A stretch of 64,000 nucleotides of DNA from JAFEDN01 sp963795715 (GCA_963795715.1 CAWCIY010000002.1:930001-994000), one strand, 5' to 3'. Counted from the first letter of the stretch, positions 17,990 through 27,479 are shown. The notes: generated from the sequence alone by a model not told the origin. Numbers and translations: made by a program.

Positions 17990-19291
17990 ATGAGCAAATT
18001 AAATGTAACAATAGATTATAGGACCTTCTCTGAGAGAAGGTCTCTTCCTTATTATTTTTTGGCTTTAAGTCTTTGTTTATTGTTTTCTCTGGTAGCCAAC
18101 GTCTTAGAAAGAATTTTTTGGGGCGGCTATATGGACTTTATCCATTTTTATATGGCTGCTAAAGCGCTCATTGCCCATACCCCCCTCTATCAATCGGGTT
18201 CCGGCGGTTATATTTATCCACCTCTTTTCGCGTTTTTACTTATCCCTCTAGGCCATCTTTCCTACACTTCTGCTGCGTTAGTGTTGGCTGCTATTAATTT
18301 TGCTTTATATATCGTTATTTTTCAGGCGACGTTATTGCGGATGAATCTTATTTTTGAAATTCAACTCAGATTTTGGCAGAAGTTAATGATCTGTTTGTTG
18401 GCCGCTTTGTTAACTTTAGACCCACTTCGTGGCGTGATTATGATGGGGCAATCAGATGCGCTAGTGCTTGCCGGGTTTAGTTTATCGCTTCTATGGCTGG
18501 AACGAAAACCGACTATTTCAGGAATCCTACTCGGAATCACTGCGCTCATTAAATACCAATCTGTTATTTTTCTACCTTTTTTAATTCTGCGTGGCAGATG
18601 GAAAGCTGCGTGGGGATTCTTTTTGGGTGTGATCATTGCTGCGTTTACTCCTGCATCAACCATAGGCTGGTCTCGTAATTGGGAATATCTTAAAATTGCA
18701 TTTCGCGGTTTTTTCAACATTGGCCATCGTCACCTGGCTTTAGCTTATGCCACCCAAATACCGCCCATCACTTGGAAAAAAAATATTTCAATCACCTCTG
18801 GTTTGACTCGTATTATTACTGATTTAGGATGGCCTCCTATTTTGGTTTTAATACCCTTATTGGTGCTGATAACAGGAATCATTTTTTTATTCCTGAAAAT
18901 GTATCGACGAAATTCTATTCCTTTTTTTTGGCGTAAACCGGGCGACATACCCTTAAAAAAAGAACAAGCGAGTATCACTTTTGAATGGTATATTTTGTTG
19001 GCTTTATTATTGGTCTTCAGTCCTGAATGTTTAAAACGCCATACTATACTTTTGCTCAACCTGAATCTTTTAGCGGTTCTATTGGCTTTGGTTTCAGCTT
19101 GGCAAACCCGTCGACTGATCATTTGGGTAGTCGGAATTGCGCAACTAGGGTATTTGACGGGCTTGTTTATTGCGGTTGATCATTCTTATTGGAATTATAT
19201 GGGTGGTCCCACTTGGACTTTACTGCCAATGATTTTTGTAGTCTTAAATGTTGCTCTAAAAAAATCACAGGAGGATGGAGTTTATGAGTAA
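17990..19291 (+). CDS. GT87/DUF2029 membrane glycosyltransferase, copy 1
   Basis: Polytopic inner-membrane protein of 433 residues, about ten membrane segments, of the GT-C type family GT87 (DUF2029), whose members transfer mannose or arabinose from polyprenyl-phosphate sugars. Family features: an acidic loop after segment 1 (MDFIHFYMAAKAL), YIYPPLFAFLL, GQSDALVL, GITALIKYQSVIFLPFL. It is the first of three tandem paralogues with the same motif order. The acceptor is unknown; a cell-surface glycan or lipid is likely. Confidence 0.75.
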   Translation: MSKLNVTIDYRTFSERRSLPYYFLALSLCLLFSLVANVLERIFWGGYMDFIHFYMAAKALIAHTPLYQSGSGGYIYPPLFAFLLIPLGHLSYTSAALVLAAINFALYIVIFQATLLRMNLIFEIQLRFWQKLMICLLAALLTLDPLRGVIMMGQSDALVLAGFSLSLLWLERKPTISGILLGITALIKYQSVIFLPFLILRGRWKAAWGFFLGVIIAAFTPASTIGWSRNWEYLKIAFRGFFNIGHRHLALAYATQIPPITWKKNISITSGLTRIITDLGWPPILVLIPLLVLITGIIFLFLKMYRRNSIPFFWRKPGDIPLKKEQASITFEWYILLALLLVFSPECLKRHTILLLNLNLLAVLLALVSAWQTRRLIIWVVGIAQLGYLTGLFIAVDHSYWNYMGGPTWTLLPMIFVVLNVALKKSQEDGVYE

Positions 19292-20609
19292 ATTGGAAAT
19301 CAGCAAGGATCTTGAGGATTTATACCCAGTAAACTTAGCGGCCAGAGCAAATAAAAAGAAGCATTGGGACTACGCTTGCATTTTTATCACCTTTCTTTTA
19401 TTAATTTATGGTTTTTTTCGTGTGTATTCTCGCTTAAACAGTGGGCTTATCGAAGATTATTACGCTTTCTATTATGCTGCAAAAGCCATTTTGCAAGGCA
19501 CCTATCTTTATGAATCCGGGACGGGAGCCTATATTTATCCTCCGTTTTTTGCTGTGCTGACCTCTCCCATCGCTTTTTTGTCATACCAAACCGGAAATAC
19601 AGTTTGGGTTATAATAGATGCCTTGTTAATGATAATCGCTATTCCATTGTGCGTGCGCAGCTTCGCTATCTCTTTTAATTTGAAGTTAGATGGTTGGCAA
19701 ATTTACAAACTAAGTCTGATAGCTTTGATCCTGACGTTTGATCAGCTGTTAACAGTATTGCTGAAAGGGCAAAGCGATTCTTATGTAATATTTGGATTAG
19801 TATTAGGACTCTGCTTTTTGGATAAACGTCCATTTTTAGCGGGCATGACCTGGGGAATCATTGGTTTAATCAAGTATCAACCTTTATTATTTTTACCGTT
19901 GTTATTGTTGAGAAAACGCTGGCAAGAATCTGCAGGTCTCTTATTTGGCGCTTTAGTGGCTACGTTTCTGCCAGCAATTGTTTTAGGTTGGCATCGTAAT
20001 TTAGAATATTTAGCAATCGCCTTCAAAGGTCTTTTAACTATGGGAAGACTAGAACAACGTGAGAATTCTCCGTTACATATAGCCGCCCGTGTCCCTAAAT
20101 TAGCATGGCGAGCCAATATTTCAATTACCTCGGCCTTGGGACGCTTTTGTGAACAACATCATCTTTCTAAATTATTTATTCTAATTCCATTGGCCATCAT
20201 TATTGGGATTGTTTTATATTTGGCTTGGCGCATTTATCGTAAGCATGGAGTACCCTTTATCAAGGGAACTCCACAGCATCTTTTTAAGATAGAATGGTGT
20301 GCTTTCCTAATGGGCATTTTGATATTTAGCCCCCAATGTCTAAAACGTCATACTGTCATTTTAGTATTTGTTTATGCGTTATCAGCAATTATCTTAATGT
20401 ACCCCCTAGAAAAAAAATATAAGCGCTGGCCGTTTTTAGTGTCTTTGACCGTTGCTCAAGTCGGATATATCATATGCTGGTGTTTTAATAAAGGTTGGTA
20501 TAATGATTGGGGCATGACCACTTGGTTATTGCTTCCATTTATGCTCTTTTTTATTGATTCCGCTTTTTCCAATTTTCAAAATGTAAAGTCCCATGTTGTC
20601 AAAACGTAA
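19284..20609 (+). CDS. GT87/DUF2029 membrane glycosyltransferase, copy 2
   Basis: 441-residue paralogue of its neighbours. Conserved blocks: IEDYYAFYYAAKAI, GAYIYPPFFAVL, GQSDSYVIFGLVLGL, GIIGLIKYQPLLFLPLLL and SPQCLKRHTV near the C-terminus. The start is placed at ATG 19284 because AGGAGG (19269-19274) is 9 bases upstream; ATG 19275 directly abuts that site. It overlaps copy 1 by 8 bases and copy 3 by 17, so all three are translationally coupled. Confidence 0.75.
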   Translation: MSKLEISKDLEDLYPVNLAARANKKKHWDYACIFITFLLLIYGFFRVYSRLNSGLIEDYYAFYYAAKAILQGTYLYESGTGAYIYPPFFAVLTSPIAFLSYQTGNTVWVIIDALLMIIAIPLCVRSFAISFNLKLDGWQIYKLSLIALILTFDQLLTVLLKGQSDSYVIFGLVLGLCFLDKRPFLAGMTWGIIGLIKYQPLLFLPLLLLRKRWQESAGLLFGALVATFLPAIVLGWHRNLEYLAIAFKGLLTMGRLEQRENSPLHIAARVPKLAWRANISITSALGRFCEQHHLSKLFILIPLAIIIGIVLYLAWRIYRKHGVPFIKGTPQHLFKIEWCAFLMGILIFSPQCLKRHTVILVFVYALSAIILMYPLEKKYKRWPFLVSLTVAQVGYIICWCFNKGWYNDWGMTTWLLLPFMLFFIDSAFSNFQNVKSHVVKT

Positions 20610-21888
20610 ACATCAATGGGTTCACCTAATATTCATATTATTGGCCATCACTTTGGTGGTTTATTTTATTTGTTGTTTGTTCAGCCGCTATACTTCAGAA
20701 CGTATAAACGACTATTATCATTTTTATTTTGCAGCACAGGCCATTACTGAAGGACAAGACCTTTATAGATCAGGAATGGGAGGCTATGTTTATCCTCCTT
20801 TTTTTGCATTCTTATTAACACCCTTAGCTTATCTCTCATATAAAACCGGTGATATTGTGTGGCTTTTTATTAATACATTGATTTTTCTAACTGCATTATT
20901 CTTTGGAGTTCACGCATTTATTTCCCGTTTACAATTAAAACTAGATGGTTGGCAAATTTTTCAAATTGGTTTATTGGCAGCCATGGTAACTTACGTTCAA
21001 ATATTAACAGTGCTTAGAGCAGGTCAAAGTGATGCCTTAGTTTTATTAGGTTTAGTCTTGGGTTTATTTTTCTTAGATAGAAAACCTTTTTTAGCCGGTT
21101 TAATTTGGGGCATCACCGGTTTAATTAAATATCAAGCTTTATTATTTTTGCCATTATTGCTATTTAGAAAACGCTGGAGTGAAGCCATTGGCTTGTTAGT
21201 TGGCGCTGCGTTTGCGGCGCTTTTACCAGCAATCGCCGTAGGCTGGGAACGAAATCTACACTACCTGTGCATAGCGGTTAAAGGGTTATTCCTTATGAAA
21301 GGAATAACCCATAACACCTCTGTAGTGCATTTTGCCGCCGTGCCTTCGATCACCTGGTTAGATAATATATCTATTACCAGCGCCCTGACACGATTCTTTG
21401 AAAACTTTGAAATTTTAAAAATATATGTGGTTTTGCCGCTGACGGCGTTAGCGCTCATCCTTCTGTTTACAATCGTATGGATTTACCGAAAGCAGGGATT
21501 TTCATTCTTTAAAAATACTCCTGATTATCTTTTTAAAATGGAATGGTGTGTGTGGTTAATGCTGATACTGATGTTTAGCCCACAATGCTTAAGACGTCAC
21601 ACGGTATTATTACTGTGTGTCCATTTGCCCATGGCCATGATGATAATGACTAAACCGCTGCGAACTTCTTTTGGACTTTTAATCTTTTTAGGTTGCAGTC
21701 TGTTTGCTTTCAATTACCAAACTTATGTTTGGTCTTACATAGGAGCACCCATGTGGGTGTTACTCTTTTTGATGCTGTATTTTGTAAAAGCGAGTTTATC
21801 TTTTTATAAAGAAAAAAGAATTATGGACTCCCCACTTGAGCCGGCTCCTGAAAATGGCTTTCAATCTCTTCCAAAGTCTTATTCTTAG
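20593..21888 (+). CDS. GT87/DUF2029 membrane glycosyltransferase, copy 3
   Basis: 431-residue paralogue, closer to copy 2 than to copy 1 (shared LDRKPFLAGL, GITGLIKYQALLFLPLLLFRKRW, KMEWCVWLM, SPQCLRRHTV). The acidic loop reads INDYYHFYFAAQAI. The last 68 bases overlap the 3' end of the convergent sugar-transporter gene, a long overlap that may mean the C-terminus has been extended. Confidence 0.75.
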   Translation: MLSKRKHQWVHLIFILLAITLVVYFICCLFSRYTSERINDYYHFYFAAQAITEGQDLYRSGMGGYVYPPFFAFLLTPLAYLSYKTGDIVWLFINTLIFLTALFFGVHAFISRLQLKLDGWQIFQIGLLAAMVTYVQILTVLRAGQSDALVLLGLVLGLFFLDRKPFLAGLIWGITGLIKYQALLFLPLLLFRKRWSEAIGLLVGAAFAALLPAIAVGWERNLHYLCIAVKGLFLMKGITHNTSVVHFAAVPSITWLDNISITSALTRFFENFEILKIYVVLPLTALALILLFTIVWIYRKQGFSFFKNTPDYLFKMEWCVWLMLILMFSPQCLRRHTVLLLCVHLPMAMMIMTKPLRTSFGLLIFLGCSLFAFNYQTYVWSYIGAPMWVLLFLMLYFVKASLSFYKEKRIMDSPLEPAPENGFQSLPKSYS

Positions 21889-23191
21889 TTTCAGGTACGA
21901 AGTAAAAGACAGTAAAAAAATAAAGTAAAGTGAAGAAAGCACACAGCCAGAAAACGCCGAAATAACCTATCTTTTCGGCTAAGCCTAAAAAGACAGTGGC
22001 TAAAACTGCCGAAGTCATAGAGTTTAAGAATAAAGCCAAAGCCATTCCAGAACTACGGGTGCGCAAAGGCAACAATTCTGAAATCACCATCCATATCACT
22101 ACTCCAGGGCCAATCGCAAAAAATAATATAAAAACTAAGATACCCACTAACAAAAGAATCCCTTTTAATTCGCCAGCCGGCAAACAATAAAATACTAAGC
22201 CAGAATAAATGAGTGCAGCTACAATTCCAGCAGTACCCACACAGAGCAAAAATCTTCTTCCCAGACGTTCAATTAAAAAAAGTGCAATGATGGTGACTAC
22301 AAAGTTTAAACTCGTTATAGCGGTGTTACCTAACATTGCGATGGTGTCAGACCCTAAACCTGCGTGTTTTAAAATCGTAGGGGCCAATTGTAAGAAGGAA
22401 TTAATACCTGTGAGCTGACCTAAACACGCCACAATTAAAACAATGATGAGTGGACGCATAAATTGTTTTTGCCAAATAGAAACGGGTTTGTGCGTGACCG
22501 TTTCTCGACTAGACGAAATCGCGTTTTGTACTTCTTTTAATTCCTGCTGAGCCATTTTTTCAGAACGGGATTTTAATAGAGCGGTTAGCGCTTTTCCTTC
22601 CTGGCCTGTTAAACACAACCAACGGGGAGATTCCGGTATCAAACTACCCCCTGCCAGCAATAGCAACCCAGGAGCCAATGCCGACCAAAACATCGCTCGC
22701 CAGTCACCCATAGGAGTAAAGTAAAGACCCACCAAACTGGACATTAAAATACCCGCAGTCAACAGCAGCTGAAAAGTACAAATGGCCCCTCCCCTGATGT
22801 TGGCAGGCACCGCTTCAGCCAAATATAAAGGAATGGCGATCGTCACGATACCCACCCCTACACCTTGAATTAACCGTCCTGCCAGTAACCCGAAAAAATT
22901 GTACGCAGTTGCGATCACTACCACCCCTAACAAAAATATCACCGCTGCAGCCAGGATCATTTTTTTTCGGCCAAACCAATCACACAGAGGACCGGTGATC
23001 AACGTGGCAAATGCTCCACCAAATAAAACTGCGCCCGGCATAATATGTAATTGGCGAGTGGACATGGCGATATCCCGGTTCATAAATGCAAGCGCTCCTG
23101 AGATGATACCCAAGTCGTAACCGTATAAAACGCCGCCGAGAGCAGCAACAATTATCATAAATATAACAAAGGACTTTTTATGATCGTTCAT
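21821..23191 (-). CDS. MFS sugar:proton symporter
   Basis: Twelve-segment sugar-porter-family transporter of 456 residues. Signatures: LYGYDLGIISGAL, the inter-helix DWFGRKK and ERLGRR, PESPRWL after segment 6, and the C-terminal PETKNKTLEEIE. Family members include XylE and GalP. As the last gene of an amino-sugar operon (its start overlaps the end of nagA by 14 bases), N-acetylglucosamine is a plausible substrate, although xylose or glucose cannot be excluded. Ribosome site GGAGG before ATG 23191. Confidence 0.85.
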   Translation of the reverse strand: MNDHKKSFVIFMIIVAALGGVLYGYDLGIISGALAFMNRDIAMSTRQLHIMPGAVLFGGAFATLITGPLCDWFGRKKMILAAAVIFLLGVVVIATAYNFFGLLAGRLIQGVGVGIVTIAIPLYLAEAVPANIRGGAICTFQLLLTAGILMSSLVGLYFTPMGDWRAMFWSALAPGLLLLAGGSLIPESPRWLCLTGQEGKALTALLKSRSEKMAQQELKEVQNAISSSRETVTHKPVSIWQKQFMRPLIIVLIVACLGQLTGINSFLQLAPTILKHAGLGSDTIAMLGNTAITSLNFVVTIIALFLIERLGRRFLLCVGTAGIVAALIYSGLVFYCLPAGELKGILLLVGILVFILFFAIGPGVVIWMVISELLPLRTRSSGMALALFLNSMTSAVLATVFLGLAEKIGYFGVFWLCAFFTLLYFFTVFYFVPETKNKTLEEIESHFQEPAQVGSP

Positions 23192-24377
23192 AGAGAGATG
23201 CCTCCGGAAAATGAATGATTTGACCCTGCGCCATCGTGAGAACTACTTCTAACTGTTCATTCAAAACTACTAAATCAGCCAACTTATCAATACTGATACT
23301 ACCCACTTTTTGGTAAATTTTCAATGCCTTTGCCTGGTTAATGCTGGTTAAATTAATCATATCTAAAAGAGAATACCCGGTAAACCGTATCATATTTTTT
23401 AAAGCTTGTATCATAGTTAATATGCTACCGGCCAAAACTCCATTGGCTAACCTGGCCGCACCCTCCTTCACTATGACTTCCTGCCCACCAAGATCAAAAG
23501 ATTCTTGGTTTTGACAGCATTTAGCACGCATGGCATCAGTCACCAGCAACACCTTTGCCAAACCCTTGGCCTTTAGCGCGAGATGGAGGGCGCTGGGATG
23601 TACATGCAGTCCGTCTGCAATCAATTCCGCCATTACCTTTTCAGAAGTTAAAATGGCGCCTATGCAACCAGGTTCACGGTGATGAAAAGCGCGCATGGCA
23701 TTGAATAAATGGGTCGCGTAGCTAGCCCCTTCGGCAATGGCCAACTGGGTAGTCGCCAAATCAGCATCGGTATGGCCAATTGAAGCAATGACTCCCTGCT
23801 CGCTCAAATATTTTATGAATTCCAAAGCGCCGGACAATTCAGGCGCCAAAGTAACCAATTTGATCAATCCTCCCGCTTCTTTTTGCCAGCGATCAAATAA
23901 CGATAAATCCGGTTTGAGTAGCAGCTCATTGCGGTGCGCTCCGATATGTCGCGGCGAAATAAACGGTCCTTCCAAGTGAACTCCCTGTATTTTAGCTCCT
24001 AAGCTTTCCCCAGAGTTTTGTACATACTGATTTATATTTTTAAGTGCTTGTGAAATTCGTTCTGGAGTTTCGGTAATTGTGGTCGCTAAAAACCGGGTGA
24101 CTCCTTCCTGAGCTAAAGCAAGGCGGATATGGTTCAGCGCTTCGGGGCTCGCATCCATGACATCGGCGCCATTGGCGCCATGGATGTGCAAATCGATAAA
24201 ACCGGGAACCAGATGATAATTTTCAGGAAATACCAGAGTGCGCCCTTTAAAATTGGTCGGGATATGAGCAAACACTTTTTCTATATTTTGGTTGCGAATA
24301 TGCACTGCACCCGATGGCAAACAGCCCTGTTCTGAATAAATGTTCAATCCGGAAATCAGCCAATTCGAGTCACTCAT
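23178..24377 (-). CDS. nagA: N-acetylglucosamine-6-phosphate deacetylase
   Basis: Amidohydrolase that converts GlcNAc-6-P to glucosamine-6-P and acetate. It shows the metal-binding HIHGANGADVMD, the HLEGPFISPRHIGAH substrate segment, SIGHTDAD, ATHLFNAMRAFHHREPG and the catalytic-Asp segment VLLVTDAMRA. Its 399 residues are typical. Overlaps nagB by 4 bases (ATGA) and has an AAGGA ribosome site. Confidence 0.94.
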   Translation of the reverse strand: MSDSNWLISGLNIYSEQGCLPSGAVHIRNQNIEKVFAHIPTNFKGRTLVFPENYHLVPGFIDLHIHGANGADVMDASPEALNHIRLALAQEGVTRFLATTITETPERISQALKNINQYVQNSGESLGAKIQGVHLEGPFISPRHIGAHRNELLLKPDLSLFDRWQKEAGGLIKLVTLAPELSGALEFIKYLSEQGVIASIGHTDADLATTQLAIAEGASYATHLFNAMRAFHHREPGCIGAILTSEKVMAELIADGLHVHPSALHLALKAKGLAKVLLVTDAMRAKCCQNQESFDLGGQEVIVKEGAARLANGVLAGSILTMIQALKNMIRFTGYSLLDMINLTSINQAKALKIYQKVGSISIDKLADLVVLNEQLEVVLTMAQGQIIHFPEASLYERS

Positions 24378-25420
24378 AAGGTCCTTGTTATTTTTTGTAA
24401 ATTAGCAGGTTGATCAGGATTAAAACCGCGCTGCACAGCCAACTCAGCAATCATCAGATAAAAAGCTTGTATGGACATCAGCGGGTCTAACAAACTATGT
24501 AGGCTGTCCGGCAATGGTAATACCGTCGCCAAATCGGACATTTCTGCAGTCAAGCAATTCCTTGGTACAGACAATAAAATCTGGCCACCCAAGTAATGCA
24601 TTTTTTTAATTAGCTGGATATTACCCGATAATGTCACATCATTTTGACAGAAAAACCAGACCGGAAAATGAGGTTTTATTAACGCCAAAGGACCGTGTTG
24701 CACTTCAGCAGTGCTGAATGCTTCCGCGTGCAAAGCGGCTGTTTCTTTACATTTCAAAGCAGCTTCTAAAGCAATTGGAAAACCAAAACCTCTGGCAATG
24801 ATTAATAGATCTTGAATTGAATGTAAAGCGTGAATCCCTTGGGACCAATTGACCGTACTGCTCCGATGTAATAATTCTGGCAACTGTTGCAGACAGTCTA
24901 AAAGTGTATGGTTGTTAGCTGCAATTGCAGTTCCTTGCAGGACTGCAGCCAACATGGCGATATAACTTTTGGTCGCTGCGACTGCTTTTTCTTCACCTGC
25001 ATATAATGGCAAAACATATTCGGCTATTTTTGCCAACGAGGAATTTTCTTGATTGACTAAAGCCAGGGTAATAGCCCCCTGTTCTCTAGCGGTTGCAATC
25101 ACAGTGCAAATATCAGGACTTTCACCCGATTGGGATAACGCCATGACTAATGCATTTTTTAGCTTTTGTCTGCTTTGATACAGTGTAACTACGGAAGGGG
25201 CTGCTGAAGCGGTGGTCAATCCCAATTGTGTTTCCAATAAATATTTGGCATAAGTAGCGGCATGGTCAGAACTGCCTCGGGCCACCGTAAGCGCGAACGG
25301 GATGTCTATTTTCTGCAAACGATGATACAACTCCAACCATACAGATTTATTTTTCTGTAGCTGTCTAGCAACAATCTCCGGCGCTTCGAGCGCTTCTTTT
25401 ACCATCAATGTTGTTGTCAT
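24374..25420 (-). CDS. nagB-II: SIS-domain glucosamine-6-phosphate deaminase (NagB-II type)
   Basis: Two SIS domains related to the isomerase half of GlmS, without the glutaminase domain: 348 residues, with ARGSSDHAATYAKY, ALSQSGESPDICTV, AEVQHGPLALI and a C-terminal active-site region. Its position between nagA and nagK indicates the NagB-II reaction, glucosamine-6-P to fructose-6-P plus ammonia. A galactosamine or fructosamine-phosphate deaminase would look similar, but the neighbours favour GlcNAc use. Confidence 0.82.
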   Translation of the reverse strand: MTTTLMVKEALEAPEIVARQLQKNKSVWLELYHRLQKIDIPFALTVARGSSDHAATYAKYLLETQLGLTTASAAPSVVTLYQSRQKLKNALVMALSQSGESPDICTVIATAREQGAITLALVNQENSSLAKIAEYVLPLYAGEEKAVAATKSYIAMLAAVLQGTAIAANNHTLLDCLQQLPELLHRSSTVNWSQGIHALHSIQDLLIIARGFGFPIALEAALKCKETAALHAEAFSTAEVQHGPLALIKPHFPVWFFCQNDVTLSGNIQLIKKMHYLGGQILLSVPRNCLTAEMSDLATVLPLPDSLHSLLDPLMSIQAFYLMIAELAVQRGFNPDQPANLQKITRTL

Positions 25421-25470
25421 TTTTAATCACCGTCTTTGAGAATACAAATATTTCAAGTATCACAAACACC

Positions 25471-25505
25471 GAGAATATTTCCCGCCTACGGCGGGAAATA
25501 TTCTC
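25471..25505. repeat. Perfect 16-bp palindrome with TAC loop
   Basis: GAGAATATTTCCCGCC, loop TAC, then the exact complement. It lies just upstream of nagB inside the operon. Similar CCCG-TACG/TAAC-CGGG palindromes occur at 48492-48523 and 48556-48569, and the right half reappears near 3727-3741, so it belongs to a small dispersed family of extragenic palindromes. Confidence 0.85.
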
Positions 25506-25550
25506 TCGCAAATGCGTTAAAATATTTTACAAATTGAAGGCATTTGCTGA

Positions 25551-25708
25551 GCCAATATTTTAAAACCGCCCAGGCGCTAACGAAGCTCAATGCCGGAAGA
25601 GGGTTTGGTCAGCGCAGTGACTTTTATCGGAACGGAGCTGGCCAAACCCTCTTCCGGCATCCTGCGAGTGGCTCATCGCTATCCTCTGGGCGGTTTTAAA
25701 ATATTGGC
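25551..25708. repeat. 158-bp nested inverted-repeat element
   Basis: Outer perfect 22-bp inverted repeat (25551-25572 with 25687-25708, GCCAATATTTTAAAACCGCC-type) enclosing an inner inverted repeat of 21 bp (25590-25610 with 25640-25660, ATGCCGGAAGAGGGTTTGG-type, one mismatch that is G-U compatible). It sits between the rhomboid gene and nagB, codes for nothing, and would fold into a long double-stemmed hairpin in RNA. It could be a miniature transposable element or an operon-internal attenuator or processing site. Confidence 0.9.
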
Positions 25709-25725
25709 GGTCCCTGGAATTCATT

Positions 25726-26307
25726 TTAAATCACCGGCAGTGGAATGATATAGTTTGTAGCAATGCCGGCAATAAAACCAAATAAGTGGCCTTCCCAAGA
25801 GACCGTTTTATCACTTGGAAACAAGCCGAAAAACAATCCTCCAAAATAATACAGGCACACCACCGCCAACGCGATCGCCATGAGGTTGGGCTGATGGTAA
25901 GCATTAATTAATAAATATCCCCAATATCCAGTAACCAAGGCACTGGCGCCTATGTGAATCGCTTTTCGGCCAAACAGCCAAATCAAAATCCCTGACAATA
26001 ATATAATGATGATCGTTACTCGGAAAAAAAAGGTTTGCCCACCTACCAAAATAAAACAAGACAATATTAATAAAGGGATCGTATTCAAAAAAAGATGGTT
26101 GGCGCTGCCGTGTAAAAAAGGTGAAAAAATAATGCCCATTAACCCACTGGGGGTCCTAGGCACAATCCCTAAATAATTGAGTCGGTAGCCCAACATTTTA
26201 TTAATCAACAACAGCACCCACAACAGTGCAGCGATTCCTAATAATAGGGCAAGGTTATCTTGAATGGTCTGAATCAGTGTTTGTAAAACTAATTCAACTT
26301 CACCCAT
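25726..26307 (-). CDS. Rhomboid intramembrane serine protease
   Basis: A 193-residue protein with six hydrophobic segments and the rhomboid catalytic pattern: HLFLN in segment 2, the nucleophile Ser in IHIGASALVTG (segment 4) and the catalytic His in WEGHLFGFIAG (segment 6). Cleaves membrane proteins within the bilayer; the substrate is unknown. Its start overlaps the nagK stop by 1 base (TAATG), so it is translated as part of the nag operon, an unusual partner for sugar catabolism. Confidence 0.88.
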   Translation of the reverse strand: MGEVELVLQTLIQTIQDNLALLLGIAALLWVLLLINKMLGYRLNYLGIVPRTPSGLMGIIFSPFLHGSANHLFLNTIPLLILSCFILVGGQTFFFRVTIIIILLSGILIWLFGRKAIHIGASALVTGYWGYLLINAYHQPNLMAIALAVVCLYYFGGLFFGLFPSDKTVSWEGHLFGFIAGIATNYIIPLPVI

Positions 26308-27203
26308 TAAATCCTGCCCAGCACTTTTTTTCGAATCATATAAATAGAACCTTTGGTCGCATCATGCTTTCTGGGGACCAAACGTTGCTTCAAAGCTTCA
26401 CCCACCCTGGTTTGCACAAACGGAGCTACCCCGCCTAATAAAGAACAGGGCAATGGGGTATTATGAGGGGGCAGTCTTCTTTCTAAACCCGCAGCAATTT
26501 GATCAATTTCACGGGCAGCGCGTTCAATCAATTCGATTGCATGAGGATCTTCCCGTTGGATATGCTCAATAACAATCGGAGCCAAAGAGGCAAAATCGAC
26601 CGGGCGCGCTTTGGTAGACCAGGAAATAATTTTACCGATATCGTTATCAAAATAAGAAAAAATCGCTTTTAACAGAGGAGTTTCTGGAACTCGGCCATCA
26701 ATACTGTTAAATGTCAACCTGACCGCTTCCAATCCTAACCAGGCGCCGCCACCGGTGTCACCTTGTGGGAAGCCCCATCCGCCGACTACATAGCGCTGTC
26801 CTTCATATAGCTCATAACCCACAACACCTGTACCGACAATAATAATGGCGCCGTCGGCACAATCATGTACTCCTAAACAAGCAGCATAGGCATCAGAATC
26901 CAATACCAAAGTGGTGTAAAAATGCGGCCTTGATAAAAAAGTTTTACTGGCGACTGGATCTTCGGTTCCAGCCAATCCTAAGCCTATGTGAAAATGATAG
27001 TTTTTATCTTGGGAGTCGATTCCGGCTTGATTCAATGCTTCTTTCACGCCTGCATCAATGGAAGTCCATGCCTGTTCTACCGAATTGCGTATATTGGCAG
27101 GACCGCTGCGCGCTTGTCCTAACAATAAACCAGACTCATCTTCCACAATTATTTTGGTTTTAGTACCACCGCCATCCGCGCCGATAAAAATATTTTTTGC
27201 CAC
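26307..27203 (-). CDS. nagK: N-acetylglucosamine kinase (BadF/BadG family)
   Basis: ASKHA-fold sugar kinase of 298 residues resembling eukaryote-type GlcNAc kinase: phosphate-1 loop GADGGGTKTK, GTGVVGYELYEG, and the substrate segment GGWGFPQGDTGGGAWLG. It makes GlcNAc-6-P for NagA, which fits uptake by a proton symporter rather than a PTS. The start is set at GTG 27203 because GGAG lies 6 bases before it. First gene of the minus-strand nag operon. Confidence 0.85.
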   Translation of the reverse strand: MAKNIFIGADGGGTKTKIIVEDESGLLLGQARSGPANIRNSVEQAWTSIDAGVKEALNQAGIDSQDKNYHFHIGLGLAGTEDPVASKTFLSRPHFYTTLVLDSDAYAACLGVHDCADGAIIIVGTGVVGYELYEGQRYVVGGWGFPQGDTGGGAWLGLEAVRLTFNSIDGRVPETPLLKAIFSYFDNDIGKIISWSTKARPVDFASLAPIVIEHIQREDPHAIELIERAAREIDQIAAGLERRLPPHNTPLPCSLLGGVAPFVQTRVGEALKQRLVPRKHDATKGSIYMIRKKVLGRI

Positions 27204-27392
27204 AATGATCTCCAAACCATGCTTAAAAGGCCACTAATTTACCACATATTTTAATTAATACCCAGTAGACTGACAAAAAAATAAACATTTATGGAGGAAA
27301 TTCTAAATTAAGTATTTTTAATACTTTTCATGGGTTATTGTTGGTTAAAAGAAAAAATTGTCCTGGCCACAACCAACACGAAGGAGTTGATC

Positions 27393-27425
27393 ATGGTTAA
27401 CACGCACTCCGAAGTCAACCCTTGA
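27393..27425 (+). CDS. Ten-codon frame with strong RBS, probable original start of the U-box gene
   Basis: ATG 27393 has an excellent ribosome site (AAGGAG at about 27381) and reads MVNTHSEVNP before a TGA at 27423-27425. Beyond the TGA the same frame stays open into the downstream membrane protein. Either the longer gene has acquired a nonsense codon, or this is a leader peptide. The first reading is favoured because frame and distance match. Confidence 0.45.
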   Translation: MVNTHSEVNP

Positions 27426-27479
27426 AACTTTTTATTGAAAACATTACCCTTCCTTATAATTTTTCTTGTAGGTATAAAA

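Noticed and set aside
21821..21888. Frameshift in the third GT87 gene because of its 68-base overlap with the transporter
   Set aside because: Both C-termini are in keeping with their families in length and the transporter ends with its normal PETKNKTLEEIE motif; overlap alone is not proof of error.
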